64,000 nt of DNA, from contig CAWDTK010000019.1 in assembly GCA_963805255.1 (NCBI GenBank), forward strand, positions 310,001 to 374,000, written 5' to 3'. The position numbers were made by a program, and so were the translations under genes. The notes below the pieces were generated by a model. It did not search any database and was not told the origin of the DNA. It was given only the letters and a program-made list of their open reading frames with translations. This document shows, piece after piece, positions 26,413 to 34,175 of the stretch; position 1 is the stretch's first letter; each line of letters begins with the position of its first letter. This stretch comes from Bog-532 sp963805255. GTDB lineage: Bacteria; Actinomycetota; Actinomycetes; Streptosporangiales; Streptosporangiaceae.

Positions 26413-27885
26413 ATGGCCCTGGTGACCCCGGTGGACACCGTGCCGCTGGACCAGCTCGGCCACGTGCACTTCGTCGGCATCGGCGGCGCGGGCATGTCCG
26501 GCATCGCGCGCGTCATGCTGGAGCGGGGCGTGGCCGTATCGGGCAGCGACTCCGGCTCGCCCGGGGTGCTCGCCGATCTGGCCGCGCTCGGCGCCGACGT
26601 GTACACCAGTCACGCCGCGGACCACCTGGGTGCCGCCGCCACGGTCGTGGTGTCCAGCGCGATCCGGCCCAGCAACCCGGAGCTGGCCGAGGCGCGCCGC
26701 CGCGGCCTCCGCGTGCTGCCCCGCGCGGCGGTCCTGGCCTCGATCATGGTGGGACGGCGGGCGACGGCGGTCGCCGGTACGCACGGCAAGACCACCACCG
26801 CGTCGATGATCACCACCATCTTGCGCGCGTGCGGCGCCGATCCGGGCTACGTCATCGGGGGCGTGCTCGCCGAGACCGGCCTGGGGGCCGAGGAAGGTGC
26901 GGGCCCGGACCTCGTGGTCGAGGCCGACGAGAGCGACGGGTCGTTCCTCATGCTGTCCCCCCAGGTGGCGGTGATCACCAACGTCGAAGCCGATCACCTC
27001 GACAACTACTCCGGCCTCGCCGAGATCCGGTCCGCGTTCGAAGCCTTCGCCCACCGGATCGCCCCCGGCGGGGCCCTCATCACCTGCGCCGATGACGCCG
27101 GGGCCCGCGCCGTGGCCGAAGCCGCCCGGGGTTTGCCGGTCCGCGTCCGTAGCTACGGAACGTCGCCGTCAGCCGGCTACCGGGTGTCCGGGATTACCGC
27201 GCGCGGCATGGGAAGCACGTTCACGATGACGGCCGCCGAGGCCGGGCGTGATGCGCCGGACCTGGGTGATGCGCCCAGCCCAGCTTCGTTCGGTCAATTC
27301 ACGGGCCTCATCACCATCGCCGTCCCCGGCCGGCACAACGTGCTCAACGCCGCGGCCGCCTTTGCCGCCGCCGCCGAGCTCGGCGTTTCCGGCCCGCAGG
27401 CCGCGGCGGCGCTGACGGCCTACCGCGGCGCGCAGCGGCGGATGGAGCCCAAGGGTGACGGGGACGGGGTCCGGGTGCTCGACAGCTACGCGCACCACCC
27501 GACCGAGGTCGCGGCCGACCTCGCGGCGGCCCGCGATCTCGCCGGCGGCGGCCGCGTGATCGCGATCTTCCAGCCGCACCTGTTCAGCCGGACCCGGATC
27601 TTCAGCGAACAGTTCGGCGCCGCGCTCGGCCTTGCCGACGAGGCGATCGTCATGGACATCTACGCGGCGCGCGAGGACCCCGAGCCGGGCGTTACCGGGC
27701 GGCTCGTGGTGGACGCCGCTCCGGCCGGGCGGGCCCGCTACGTCCCGGACGCGGTCCAGGTCCCGGCCGTGATCACGGAAATCGCCAAGCCCGGGGACAT
27801 CGTGCTGACGATGGGAGCCGGGGACGTGACGAAGCTCGGCCCGGTGATCGTCGCCGCGCTGCGGGCCCGGGGCGGAGCCGGATGA
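26413..27885 (+). CDS. murC: UDP-N-acetylmuramate-L-alanine ligase
   Basis: Adds the first amino acid (L-Ala) to UDP-MurNAc. 490 residues. The N-terminal UDP-binding loop is HFVGIGGAGMSGIARVM, the ATP loop is AVAGTHGKTTTASMI, EADESDGSF and TNVEADHLDNY form the metal/ATP site, and the C-terminal domain has SYAHHPTEV and FQPHLFSRT. ATG at 26413 follows an 83-base gap after murG. The end overlaps ftsQ. murC is in the cluster here, while murD is not. Confidence 0.95.
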   Translation: MALVTPVDTVPLDQLGHVHFVGIGGAGMSGIARVMLERGVAVSGSDSGSPGVLADLAALGADVYTSHAADHLGAAATVVVSSAIRPSNPELAEARRRGLRVLPRAAVLASIMVGRRATAVAGTHGKTTTASMITTILRACGADPGYVIGGVLAETGLGAEEGAGPDLVVEADESDGSFLMLSPQVAVITNVEADHLDNYSGLAEIRSAFEAFAHRIAPGGALITCADDAGARAVAEAARGLPVRVRSYGTSPSAGYRVSGITARGMGSTFTMTAAEAGRDAPDLGDAPSPASFGQFTGLITIAVPGRHNVLNAAAAFAAAAELGVSGPQAAAALTAYRGAQRRMEPKGDGDGVRVLDSYAHHPTEVAADLAAARDLAGGGRVIAIFQPHLFSRTRIFSEQFGAALGLADEAIVMDIYAAREDPEPGVTGRLVVDAAPAGRARYVPDAVQVPAVITEIAKPGDIVLTMGAGDVTKLGPVIVAALRARGGAG

Positions 27886-28655
27886 GCAGGCCCGGTCCGG
27901 GGGTGACCGAGACCGGCCCGGGCGAGACCGGCCCGGTCGCAACCAGCCGGCCGCCAGGCGGCCGCGGCCCGTGGCGGACCGCGTTCTTCGGCCTCGCCGT
28001 CGCCGGCCTGCTCGCCGGCATCGCCTGGGTGCTGCTCGGATCGAAACTGCTCGTGGTCCGTTCCGTCGTCGTCACCGGAACGCACCTGGTGCCGGCCAGC
28101 CAGGTGCGGGCGGCCGCGGCCATCCCGGCGGGCGTGCCGATGATCCGGGTGGACACCGGTGCTGCGGCCAGCCGCGTCGAAGCCATCACGCAGGTGCAAT
28201 CGGCGCAGGTCAGCCAGTCATGGCCGGACCGGATCGTCATCACCATCCGGGAGCGGACCCCCGTTCTCGCCGCCGCGGTGCCGGCCTCGCCGTCTGCAGG
28301 CGGCGGGTTCGACCTCATCGACGCCGCCGGTGTCGTGGTCCGGTCGGTGCGGGTCAGGCCCGCCGGAATGCCCGTCTACTGGACATCAGCCGCGCCCGGC
28401 CCGCTGCGCGGCGATCCGTCCGTGGCGGCGGGGGTCACCGTCCTGCACGAGCTGCCCGCGCAGATCGCCCGGTCCGTGGCGGCGGTCACGGCGTCCGGCC
28501 CGCAGAACGTGACGCTGAGGTTGTCCAACGGGGTGACGATCGTCTGGGGGAGCACCGCCAGCGCCCCGGCCAAGGTGGCCGAGCTTTCCGCCCTGATGCG
28601 CACCCACGCGCGCTACTACGACATCAGCGCATTCGGAACCGCGGTGACCCGGTGA
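27882..28655 (+). CDS. ftsQ: Cell division protein FtsQ/DivIB
   Basis: A bitopic divisome protein of 257 residues. A short proline-rich cytoplasmic tail precedes one transmembrane helix (AFFGLAVAGLLAGIAWVLLG). The extracytoplasmic POTRA domain follows (VRSVVVTGTHLVPASQV to SWPDRIVITIRERTPV), then the FtsQ/DivIB C-domain (GFDLIDAAGVVV). ATG at 27882 overlaps the murC stop (ATGA). It lies in the usual place before ftsZ. Confidence 0.92.
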   Translation: MSRPGPGVTETGPGETGPVATSRPPGGRGPWRTAFFGLAVAGLLAGIAWVLLGSKLLVVRSVVVTGTHLVPASQVRAAAAIPAGVPMIRVDTGAAASRVEAITQVQSAQVSQSWPDRIVITIRERTPVLAAAVPASPSAGGGFDLIDAAGVVVRSVRVRPAGMPVYWTSAAPGPLRGDPSVAAGVTVLHELPAQIARSVAAVTASGPQNVTLRLSNGVTIVWGSTASAPAKVAELSALMRTHARYYDISAFGTAVTR

Positions 28656-29013
28656 AGATGGCACCGCGAAATCCGCTGCGACACGCCGCTCGTTGGCGCG
28701 TGGTTAGTTGACCCCGGTGACCGGCCACCCTACTGTCCCTAGCAATTGCCAGGCTGACAAAACTCTAAATCTCTACCTGAAGGTGAAACCTGATGGTGAG
28801 GCCGGGGGCACGTCGCTCGTTTCCCGCCGTGCCCCGCCGGTTAGCCGGCTCATTCGCCGGCTCATCGGCGGCCAATGCCATTGGCGGCGAATTCCGCTTC
28901 GCGGCCAGGGTTTCCCCAGCCCAGCGCCCTGATCGGGCGGAATAAAGCGGCTCGGCCGGAATTAGCGACCGGGCGCGTGGACGAGTTAAAACGAGCGGAA
29001 AGGTACCCTCCTC
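28656..29013 (+). promoter_or_regulatory. ftsQ-ftsZ intergenic region, AT-richer island
   Basis: These 358 bases contain no gene. The stretch 28741-28795 is clearly richer in A/T than its surroundings (GACAAAACTCTAAATCTC within it) and includes the small palindrome ACCTGAAGGT (28776-28785). Actinobacterial ftsZ genes usually have their own promoters in this gap, so this island is the best candidate, but no -35/-10 pair is convincing. Confidence 0.4.
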
Positions 29014-30600
29014 GTGGCAGCACCGCAGAACTACCTGGCGGTCATCAAGGTCGTCGGAATCGGCGGCGGTGGCGTTAATGCCGTTAATAGAATGATCGAA
29101 GAGGGCCTCAAGGGCGTCGAGTTCATCGCGATCAATACCGACGCGCAGGCGCTGCTGATGAGCGACGCCGACGTCAAGCTCGACGTCGGCCGCGAGCTCA
29201 CCCGCGGGCTGGGCGCCGGGGCCAACCCCGATGTCGGCGCCCGGGCCGCGGAGGATCACCGCGAGGAGATCGAAGAGGTGCTCAAGGGCGCCGACATGGT
29301 CTTCGTCACGGCCGGGGAGGGCGGCGGCACCGGAACCGGCGGCGCTCCCGTGGTGGCGAATGTCGCCCGGTCGCTGGGCGCGCTGACCATCGGCGTCGTG
29401 ACCCGCCCGTTCGGTTTCGAGGGCAAGCGCCGGGCCATCCAGGCCGAGGCCGGGATCGAGCGGCTGCGCAGCGAGGTGGATACCCTCATCGTCATCCCGA
29501 ACGACCGGCTGCTGTCCATCTCCGATCGTCACGTCAGCGTGCTCGACGCCTTCAAGGCCGCCGACCAGGTGCTCCTGTCCGGTGTTCAGGGCATCACCGA
29601 CCTGATCACCACGCCGGGCCTGATCAACCTGGACTTCGCCGATGTGAAGTCGGTCATGTCCGGCGCGGGCTCGGCGCTGATGGGCATCGGCTCTTCGCGC
29701 GGCGAGGACCGCGCGGTCGCCGCGGCGGAAATGGCGATCTCCAGCCCGCTGCTCGAGGCCAGCATCGACGGGGCCCACGGCGTGCTGCTGTCCATTCAGG
29801 GCGGTTCCGATCTGGGACTGTTCGAGATCAACGAGGCCGCCCAGCTGGTGGCCAATTCGGCGGCCGCGGACGCGAACATCATCTTCGGCGCGGTCATCGA
29901 TGACGCGCTCGGCGACGAGGTGCGGGTGACGGTGATCGCCGCCGGGTTCGACGAGAACGATATGGGCCGTAACGCCCCCGGGGCGGGCGGCCTCAGCACC
30001 GCGGCCCTCAGCCCGCCCGGTGCGCCCGGTGCGCCCGGTGCGCCCGGCCCGTCGGCAGGCAGGCCGGCGGCCCAGGCCCCGTGGTACGCCGACGACGCGT
30101 CCGGTGGCGAGGCCACCGCCAGGACCGGCGATGCGGTGCCTGAAGCGCCGGGCCAGGCCGCGGCGGCCGACGCCAGCGCTGACGCCGCCGCCATGGCGGC
30201 GGCCGAGGTTCCCACCGCTGAGAACATCGTCGGCGGGACCGCCGCTACCGGCAACACTGGGGCCGCCGAGGCCAGCGAAGGCTTCAGCGGCTCACTGAAC
30301 AGCACAGTTGCGGGTGAAGCGGCCGGGGACGTCTACGGCTGGGCGCAAGGCGCGCAGGGCGCGGCCGGCCCGGGTGCCGCCACTGACGATCCCGGTACGC
30401 CCGACGACCCCGGCCAGACCGCCCCCTGGGACACTTCCGCGGCGGAAGCCAGCGAGCCGGGTCCATCCGGCGGAAGCGCCAGCGGTGATGGCCCGATGGC
30501 GGGCGCGGCGGCGCGCGTGTTCGACGTTGCCACCACGCGACGGCGTCCCGTCATCTTCGAAGAAGACGACGACCTGGACATTCCCGACTTCCTCAAGTGA
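29014..30600 (+). CDS. ftsZ: Cell division GTPase FtsZ
   Basis: The tubulin-like protein that forms the Z ring. 528 residues. The GTPase core covers about 1-315 with GIGGGGVNAVNRMI, the tubulin signature GGGTGTGGAPVVA, NDRLL and the T7 synergy region NLDFADVKSVMSGAGSALMGIG. A linker of roughly 190 residues rich in Ala, Gly, Pro and acidic residues follows, then the C-terminal binding peptide DDDLDIPDFLK. The linker is longer than in many actinobacterial FtsZ proteins. GTG at 29014 has AGCGGAAAGG upstream. Confidence 0.97.
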   Translation: MAAPQNYLAVIKVVGIGGGGVNAVNRMIEEGLKGVEFIAINTDAQALLMSDADVKLDVGRELTRGLGAGANPDVGARAAEDHREEIEEVLKGADMVFVTAGEGGGTGTGGAPVVANVARSLGALTIGVVTRPFGFEGKRRAIQAEAGIERLRSEVDTLIVIPNDRLLSISDRHVSVLDAFKAADQVLLSGVQGITDLITTPGLINLDFADVKSVMSGAGSALMGIGSSRGEDRAVAAAEMAISSPLLEASIDGAHGVLLSIQGGSDLGLFEINEAAQLVANSAAADANIIFGAVIDDALGDEVRVTVIAAGFDENDMGRNAPGAGGLSTAALSPPGAPGAPGAPGPSAGRPAAQAPWYADDASGGEATARTGDAVPEAPGQAAAADASADAAAMAAAEVPTAENIVGGTAATGNTGAAEASEGFSGSLNSTVAGEAAGDVYGWAQGAQGAAGPGAATDDPGTPDDPGQTAPWDTSAAEASEPGPSGGSASGDGPMAGAAARVFDVATTRRRPVIFEEDDDLDIPDFLK

Positions 30601-30618
30601 GCCGGGGAACCAGGCCCG

Positions 30619-31341
30619 GTGAGTACGGCACGGCGCGCCGAGCTGACCGAACGGCTGCACCGGGTCCGGGGGCGTATCACAGCCGCATGCGCCGCGGCGG
30701 GGCGGGGCGCCGCGGATATCACGCTCGTCGCCATCACGAAGACCAGGCCCGCCTCTGACGTCCGGCTGCTTTATGAGCTGGGCCAGCGTGACTTCGGCGA
30801 AAACCGTGACCAGGAGGCCGCCCCTAAGGCCGCGCAGTGCGAAGGCCTGGCGATAACCTGGCATTTTGTCGGGCAGCTGCAAACCAACAAGGCCGCCAGC
30901 GTCGCGCGCTACGCGGACGTCATCCACTCGGTGGACCGGCTCCGCCTGGTCCGCGCCCTGGGGACCGCCGCGCGCCGCCAGGAGCGCGTCCTTACCTGCC
31001 TCATCCAGGTGAACCTGGCCGAGCCGGCGCCAGCGGCAGCGGCAGACGCGGGCCGCGGCGGCGCGCCGTTGCCGCGGATCCCCGCCCTCGCCGAGGCGAT
31101 CGCGGGCGAAGCGGACCTCGTTCTCGGCGGGGTGATGGCGGTCGCGCCGCTGGGCATCCCCGCCGCGTGCGCCTTCGCCGGCCTCGCCCCCGCGTCCGCC
31201 GCCGTCCGTGCGGTGCGGCCCAGCGCGACGATCATCTCCGCTGGCATGAGCGGTGATCTCGAAGAGGCGGTCGCGGCGGGCGCGACACACCTGCGAATCG
31301 GTACGGCGTTGCTCGGCGATCGAAGGCCCCCTGTCATGTAA
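30619..31341 (+). CDS. yggS: PLP-binding YggS/PLPBP family protein
   Basis: A pyridoxal-phosphate carrier and homeostasis protein with an alanine-racemase-like barrel, 240 residues. VAITKTRPASDV carries the PLP lysine, FGENRDQEA and ITWHFVGQLQTNK are family signatures, and IISAGMSGDLEEAV with HLRIGTALLG forms the phosphate-binding end. It follows ftsZ by only 18 bases. In most actinobacteria the pgeF/yfiH gene lies between ftsZ and yggS; it is absent here. Confidence 0.92.
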   Translation: MSTARRAELTERLHRVRGRITAACAAAGRGAADITLVAITKTRPASDVRLLYELGQRDFGENRDQEAAPKAAQCEGLAITWHFVGQLQTNKAASVARYADVIHSVDRLRLVRALGTAARRQERVLTCLIQVNLAEPAPAAAADAGRGGAPLPRIPALAEAIAGEADLVLGGVMAVAPLGIPAACAFAGLAPASAAVRAVRPSATIISAGMSGDLEEAVAAGATHLRIGTALLGDRRPPVM

Positions 31342-31478
31342 TGTCCCTCGCGTGGGCCCCCAACGGGTCCGCGGCAGCGTGTATGTGGTTCGCAGTCGAA
31401 GTTGCGGGGGGTTCCGGGGGATCGACTTCCGGGCTAGCGCCGGGGGGCTGCCAGATGGGCACGACGGAGGACTGACGG

Positions 31479-31970
31479 ATGGCCAGCGCAATGCGCAAGA
31501 TGGCGGTCTACCTCGGCCTCGTGGAGGACGAACACCGCTATCAGGACGGGTACGACTCCTACGACGAGTACGAGGAGTACGAGGAGCAGCCGGACCGCTT
31601 CGATGGCCCGGACGATCCGGACGGGCAGCAGGGCGACGGTGCCTACCTTTCGGCGCCCGTGCGCCAGGACGGGGCCGGCCAGACGACTGACCTCGCGCGG
31701 ATCACGACGCTGCACCCTCGCACCTACAATGAAGCACGTACCATTGGGGAACACTTCCGCGAGGGGATCCCCGTCATCATGAACCTGACCGAGATGGTCG
31801 ACAGTGACGCCAAGCGCCTTGTCGACTTCGCGGCAGGCCTGATCTTCGGCCTGCACGGGAGCATCGAGCGGGTGACCAACAAGGTCTTCCTGCTTTCTCC
31901 CGCGAACGTCGAGGTGGCGGCGGAGGACAAGGCTCGCATCGCGGAGAGAGACTTCTTCAACCAGAGCTAG
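31479..31970 (+). CDS. sepF: Cell division protein SepF
   Basis: Anchors FtsZ to the membrane in Gram-positive bacteria. 163 residues. The N-terminal amphipathic helix is MRKMAVYLGLVEDE, and an acidic Tyr/Glu/Asp-rich linker follows. The C-terminal SepF fold runs from about residue 75 (TYNEARTIGEHFREGIPVIM) through RLVDFAAGLIFGLHGSIERV and KVFLLSPANVEV. ATG at 31479 is preceded by GGAGGACTGACGG; an ATG at 31491 is internal. It lies between yggS and yggT as usual. Confidence 0.95.
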   Translation: MASAMRKMAVYLGLVEDEHRYQDGYDSYDEYEEYEEQPDRFDGPDDPDGQQGDGAYLSAPVRQDGAGQTTDLARITTLHPRTYNEARTIGEHFREGIPVIMNLTEMVDSDAKRLVDFAAGLIFGLHGSIERVTNKVFLLSPANVEVAAEDKARIAERDFFNQS

Positions 31971-32085
31971 CGGACAATCAGTGACGGTGTGATGCGGACC
32001 AGCAAAGCGACTGCTCGCAAGGCCACAGGCGGACCCATAGGCAGACCCGTAACCAGGCAACCGTGCGACAGACGAGGACCCGGCG

Positions 32086-32373
32086 ATGGGCATCCTTAAG
32101 GTTGTCCTGACCTACCTGCTGACGATCTACCTGGTCATCCTCATCGGGCGGATGATCTTCTCCTGGATCCAGATGTTCGCGCGGCAGTGGGTGCCCACGG
32201 GGATACTCCTGGTCATCGCCGAGGGCATCTACACGGTGACCGATCCTCCACTAAAATTCCTACGGCGCTACATCCCTCCCCTCCGCCTAGGTACAGTAGC
32301 CATGGATCTCAGTTTCATGGTGGTGTTCATTGTGATCTTGATTCTGCTCGACGAAGTCGTGCCACGGATCTGA
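32086..32373 (+). CDS. YggT/YlmG family membrane protein
   Basis: A 95-residue protein with two transmembrane segments (VVLTYLLTIYLVILIGRMIF and LSFMVVFIVILILLDEVV). The family motif FSWIQMF and the conserved DPPLKFLRRYIPP between the helices are present. YggT/YlmG proteins sit beside sepF and divIVA in Gram-positive bacteria and are linked to division and membrane organisation. ATG at 32086 gives the family length. Confidence 0.9.
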   Translation: MGILKVVLTYLLTIYLVILIGRMIFSWIQMFARQWVPTGILLVIAEGIYTVTDPPLKFLRRYIPPLRLGTVAMDLSFMVVFIVILILLDEVVPRI

Positions 32374-32426
32374 TCGGGTACCACCTTCCGACAGGTACAC
32401 AGGTCCATGCGCGCCGAGGAGACAAG

Positions 32427-33275
32427 ATGCCGCTGACGCCCGCGGATGTGCGGAACAAGCAGTTCAGTACGACGAGGCTCCGGCCCGGTTACGACGAGGA
32501 AGAGGTTGACGCCTTCCTCGACGAGGTCGAGTCCGAGCTCGACCGGCTGATCCAGGAGAACGAAGAGCTCCGGGCGAAGCTGGCAGAGAGCCTGCGAGGG
32601 GGCAAGTCGTCCGTTCCCGCATTGAGTTCGCCGCTGGCTGAGTCGAAGATGGACATGGTGCCGGAGCCCCAGCGCGCCGAGCCGGAGCGCAGGCAGCCCG
32701 AGCCGGTCATGATGGGCTCGATGGCGCCGCACGAGGACAACATGGACACCGCGGCGCGGGTCCTGTCCCTCGCCCAGCAGACCGCCGACCAGGCCATCGC
32801 CGACGCGCGCCGTGAGGCGGACGAGACGCTCGGCCGGGCCCGCCGCGAGGCCGACGAGGTGCTGACCAAGGCCCGCCGTCAGGCCGAGCAGATCACCGGC
32901 GACGCCCGGGCCCGGGCCGAGAGCCTTGAGCGCGACGCCCAGGAGCGTCACCGCCAGGCCATGGGGTCGCTGGTCCAGCAGCGCGAGGAACTCGAGCGCC
33001 GGGTGGACGACCTGCGCGCCTTCGAGCGCGAGTACCGCAGCAGGCTGAAGGCGTACCTTGAGGGCCAGCTCCGGGACCTGGAGGCCGGCGTGACCGAAAG
33101 CGGGGCCTTCCCGACCATGGGGTCCGCGCCACAGCCGTCCGTCCCGGCGGGCATGGGACAGGTCGGCTCGCGTAACGGCGCCCCGGCGACCGGGCAGTAC
33201 TCGGTGCCCGAGGTCGTCCAGCACGCGGGAAGCTTCCACGCAGGCGACGGCGCGCCCGCGCACGAACGGCGGTAA
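32427..33275 (+). CDS. divIVA: Polar growth protein DivIVA/Wag31
   Basis: A coiled-coil scaffold that marks poles and septa and directs tip growth in actinobacteria. 282 residues. The N-terminal membrane-binding DivIVA domain is PLTPADVRNKQFSTTRLRPG and EEEVDAFLDEVESELDRL. A Pro/Met-rich linker follows, then a long coiled coil (about residues 105-215; ADARREADETLGRARREADE) and a variable tail. GAGGAGA lies before ATG 32427. A strong terminator follows the stop, so it closes the dcw run. Confidence 0.95.
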   Translation: MPLTPADVRNKQFSTTRLRPGYDEEEVDAFLDEVESELDRLIQENEELRAKLAESLRGGKSSVPALSSPLAESKMDMVPEPQRAEPERRQPEPVMMGSMAPHEDNMDTAARVLSLAQQTADQAIADARREADETLGRARREADEVLTKARRQAEQITGDARARAESLERDAQERHRQAMGSLVQQREELERRVDDLRAFEREYRSRLKAYLEGQLRDLEAGVTESGAFPTMGSAPQPSVPAGMGQVGSRNGAPATGQYSVPEVVQHAGSFHAGDGAPAHERR

Positions 33276-33284
33276 CGGTACGAT

Positions 33285-33327
33285 CCCTGCGGCCTGGGCG
33301 TTTGCACCAGGCCGCGGGGTATTTTCT
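33285..33327 (+). terminator. Rho-independent terminator after divIVA
   Basis: CCCTGCGGCCTGG (33285-33297) pairs with CCAGGCCGCGGGG (33307-33319) as a 13-bp stem with one G-T wobble and a 9-base loop. TATTTTCT follows directly. This is the clearest intrinsic terminator in the window and marks the end of the dcw transcript. Confidence 0.85.
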
Positions 33328-33424
33328 GGTTGAGCGGGGCGGCGTCCCCCGCCGGACGGGCCCTCCGGCGGGAGCGTCGCGAAGGCCGGCGGCTGGGGTG
33401 GCCGCGCGTTCCGGGAGAACGCTT

Positions 33425-34144
33425 GTGATCAGGTTCAGCGCTTCCCTGGTCGTCATCGCGTTGGGGCTACTCGTCGCGGGCGGCGTCACCAGCAAGCTGC
33501 TGCTCGTTTATCTCGCGATCGCGGTGAGCGCGGTCGCGTTGGTTTTTCTCGTCGTCGGGGGGATCCTCAACCGTGGAGAACTTCGCGCCACCGTAGCTGA
33601 GGCTCCGCCCGCCCGGCCTGGTGTGCCCAACGTGGATCAGGGCCCCCGACCGGAGGTTCCCGCCCGCATCCCGGTGCTCACCGGCCCGGCGGTACGAACC
33701 GGGGGCACCACCGAGGACACCGGTGACGCCCCCGGCGTCGGCGGTACCAAGGACGCCGAGCACACCGAGGACACTGGCATCACCGACCACACCGAGGACA
33801 CTGGCATCACCGGCTACACCGAGGACGCTGGCATCACCGACCACAGCGAGGACACTGGCATCACCGGGCACACCGGCGTCATCGGGCACACCAGCCTCAC
33901 CGGGCACACCAGCCTCACCGGGCACACCGGCGGGACTGGCGGCATCAAGGACGCCGGGGATACGAGGCCGGTGGGTCAGGTCGTCACGGTGGTCCCCGGC
34001 GTGCCGCGGTACCACCGGAGCGAGTGCATTCTGATCCGGTTCATGGGCGACAGCGACCTGCAGAAGATGCCGGCCTGGGCGGCCAGGAAAGCCGGGTGCA
34101 GCCCGTGCCGCGCCTGCCACCCGGATGGCGAGGAGACGGACTGA
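33425..34144 (+). CDS. Membrane protein with acidic Thr/Gly repeats and Ada-like metal-binding tail
   Basis: A 239-residue protein. Two N-terminal hydrophobic helices (VVIALGLLVAGGV and VYLAIAVSAVALVFLVVGGIL) are followed by a Pro-rich stretch. A degenerate repeat region of HTEDTGIT/GHTSLT units spans about residues 115-180. The tail (about 186-239) has YHRSEC and later GCSPCRACHP, that is H197, C201, C225, C228 and C231. This pattern resembles the N-terminal zinc site of Ada. GTG at 33425 has GGGAGA upstream. The function is unknown; it lies between divIVA and ileS. A hairpin overlaps its stop. Confidence 0.75.
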   Translation: MIRFSASLVVIALGLLVAGGVTSKLLLVYLAIAVSAVALVFLVVGGILNRGELRATVAEAPPARPGVPNVDQGPRPEVPARIPVLTGPAVRTGGTTEDTGDAPGVGGTKDAEHTEDTGITDHTEDTGITGYTEDAGITDHSEDTGITGHTGVIGHTSLTGHTSLTGHTGGTGGIKDAGDTRPVGQVVTVVPGVPRYHRSECILIRFMGDSDLQKMPAWAARKAGCSPCRACHPDGEETD

Positions 34145-34166
34145 CCGCCCGTCCCTGGGCGGTCAG
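34141..34166. terminator. Bidirectional terminator hairpin between convergent genes
   Basis: CTGACCGCCC (34141-34150) and GGGCGGTCAG (34157-34166) form a perfect 10-bp stem around a 6-base loop. It includes the stop codon of the plus-strand gene and lies ten bases before the ileS stop on the other strand, so it can serve both. Confidence 0.7.
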
Positions 34167-34175
34167 TCCTGCCCC

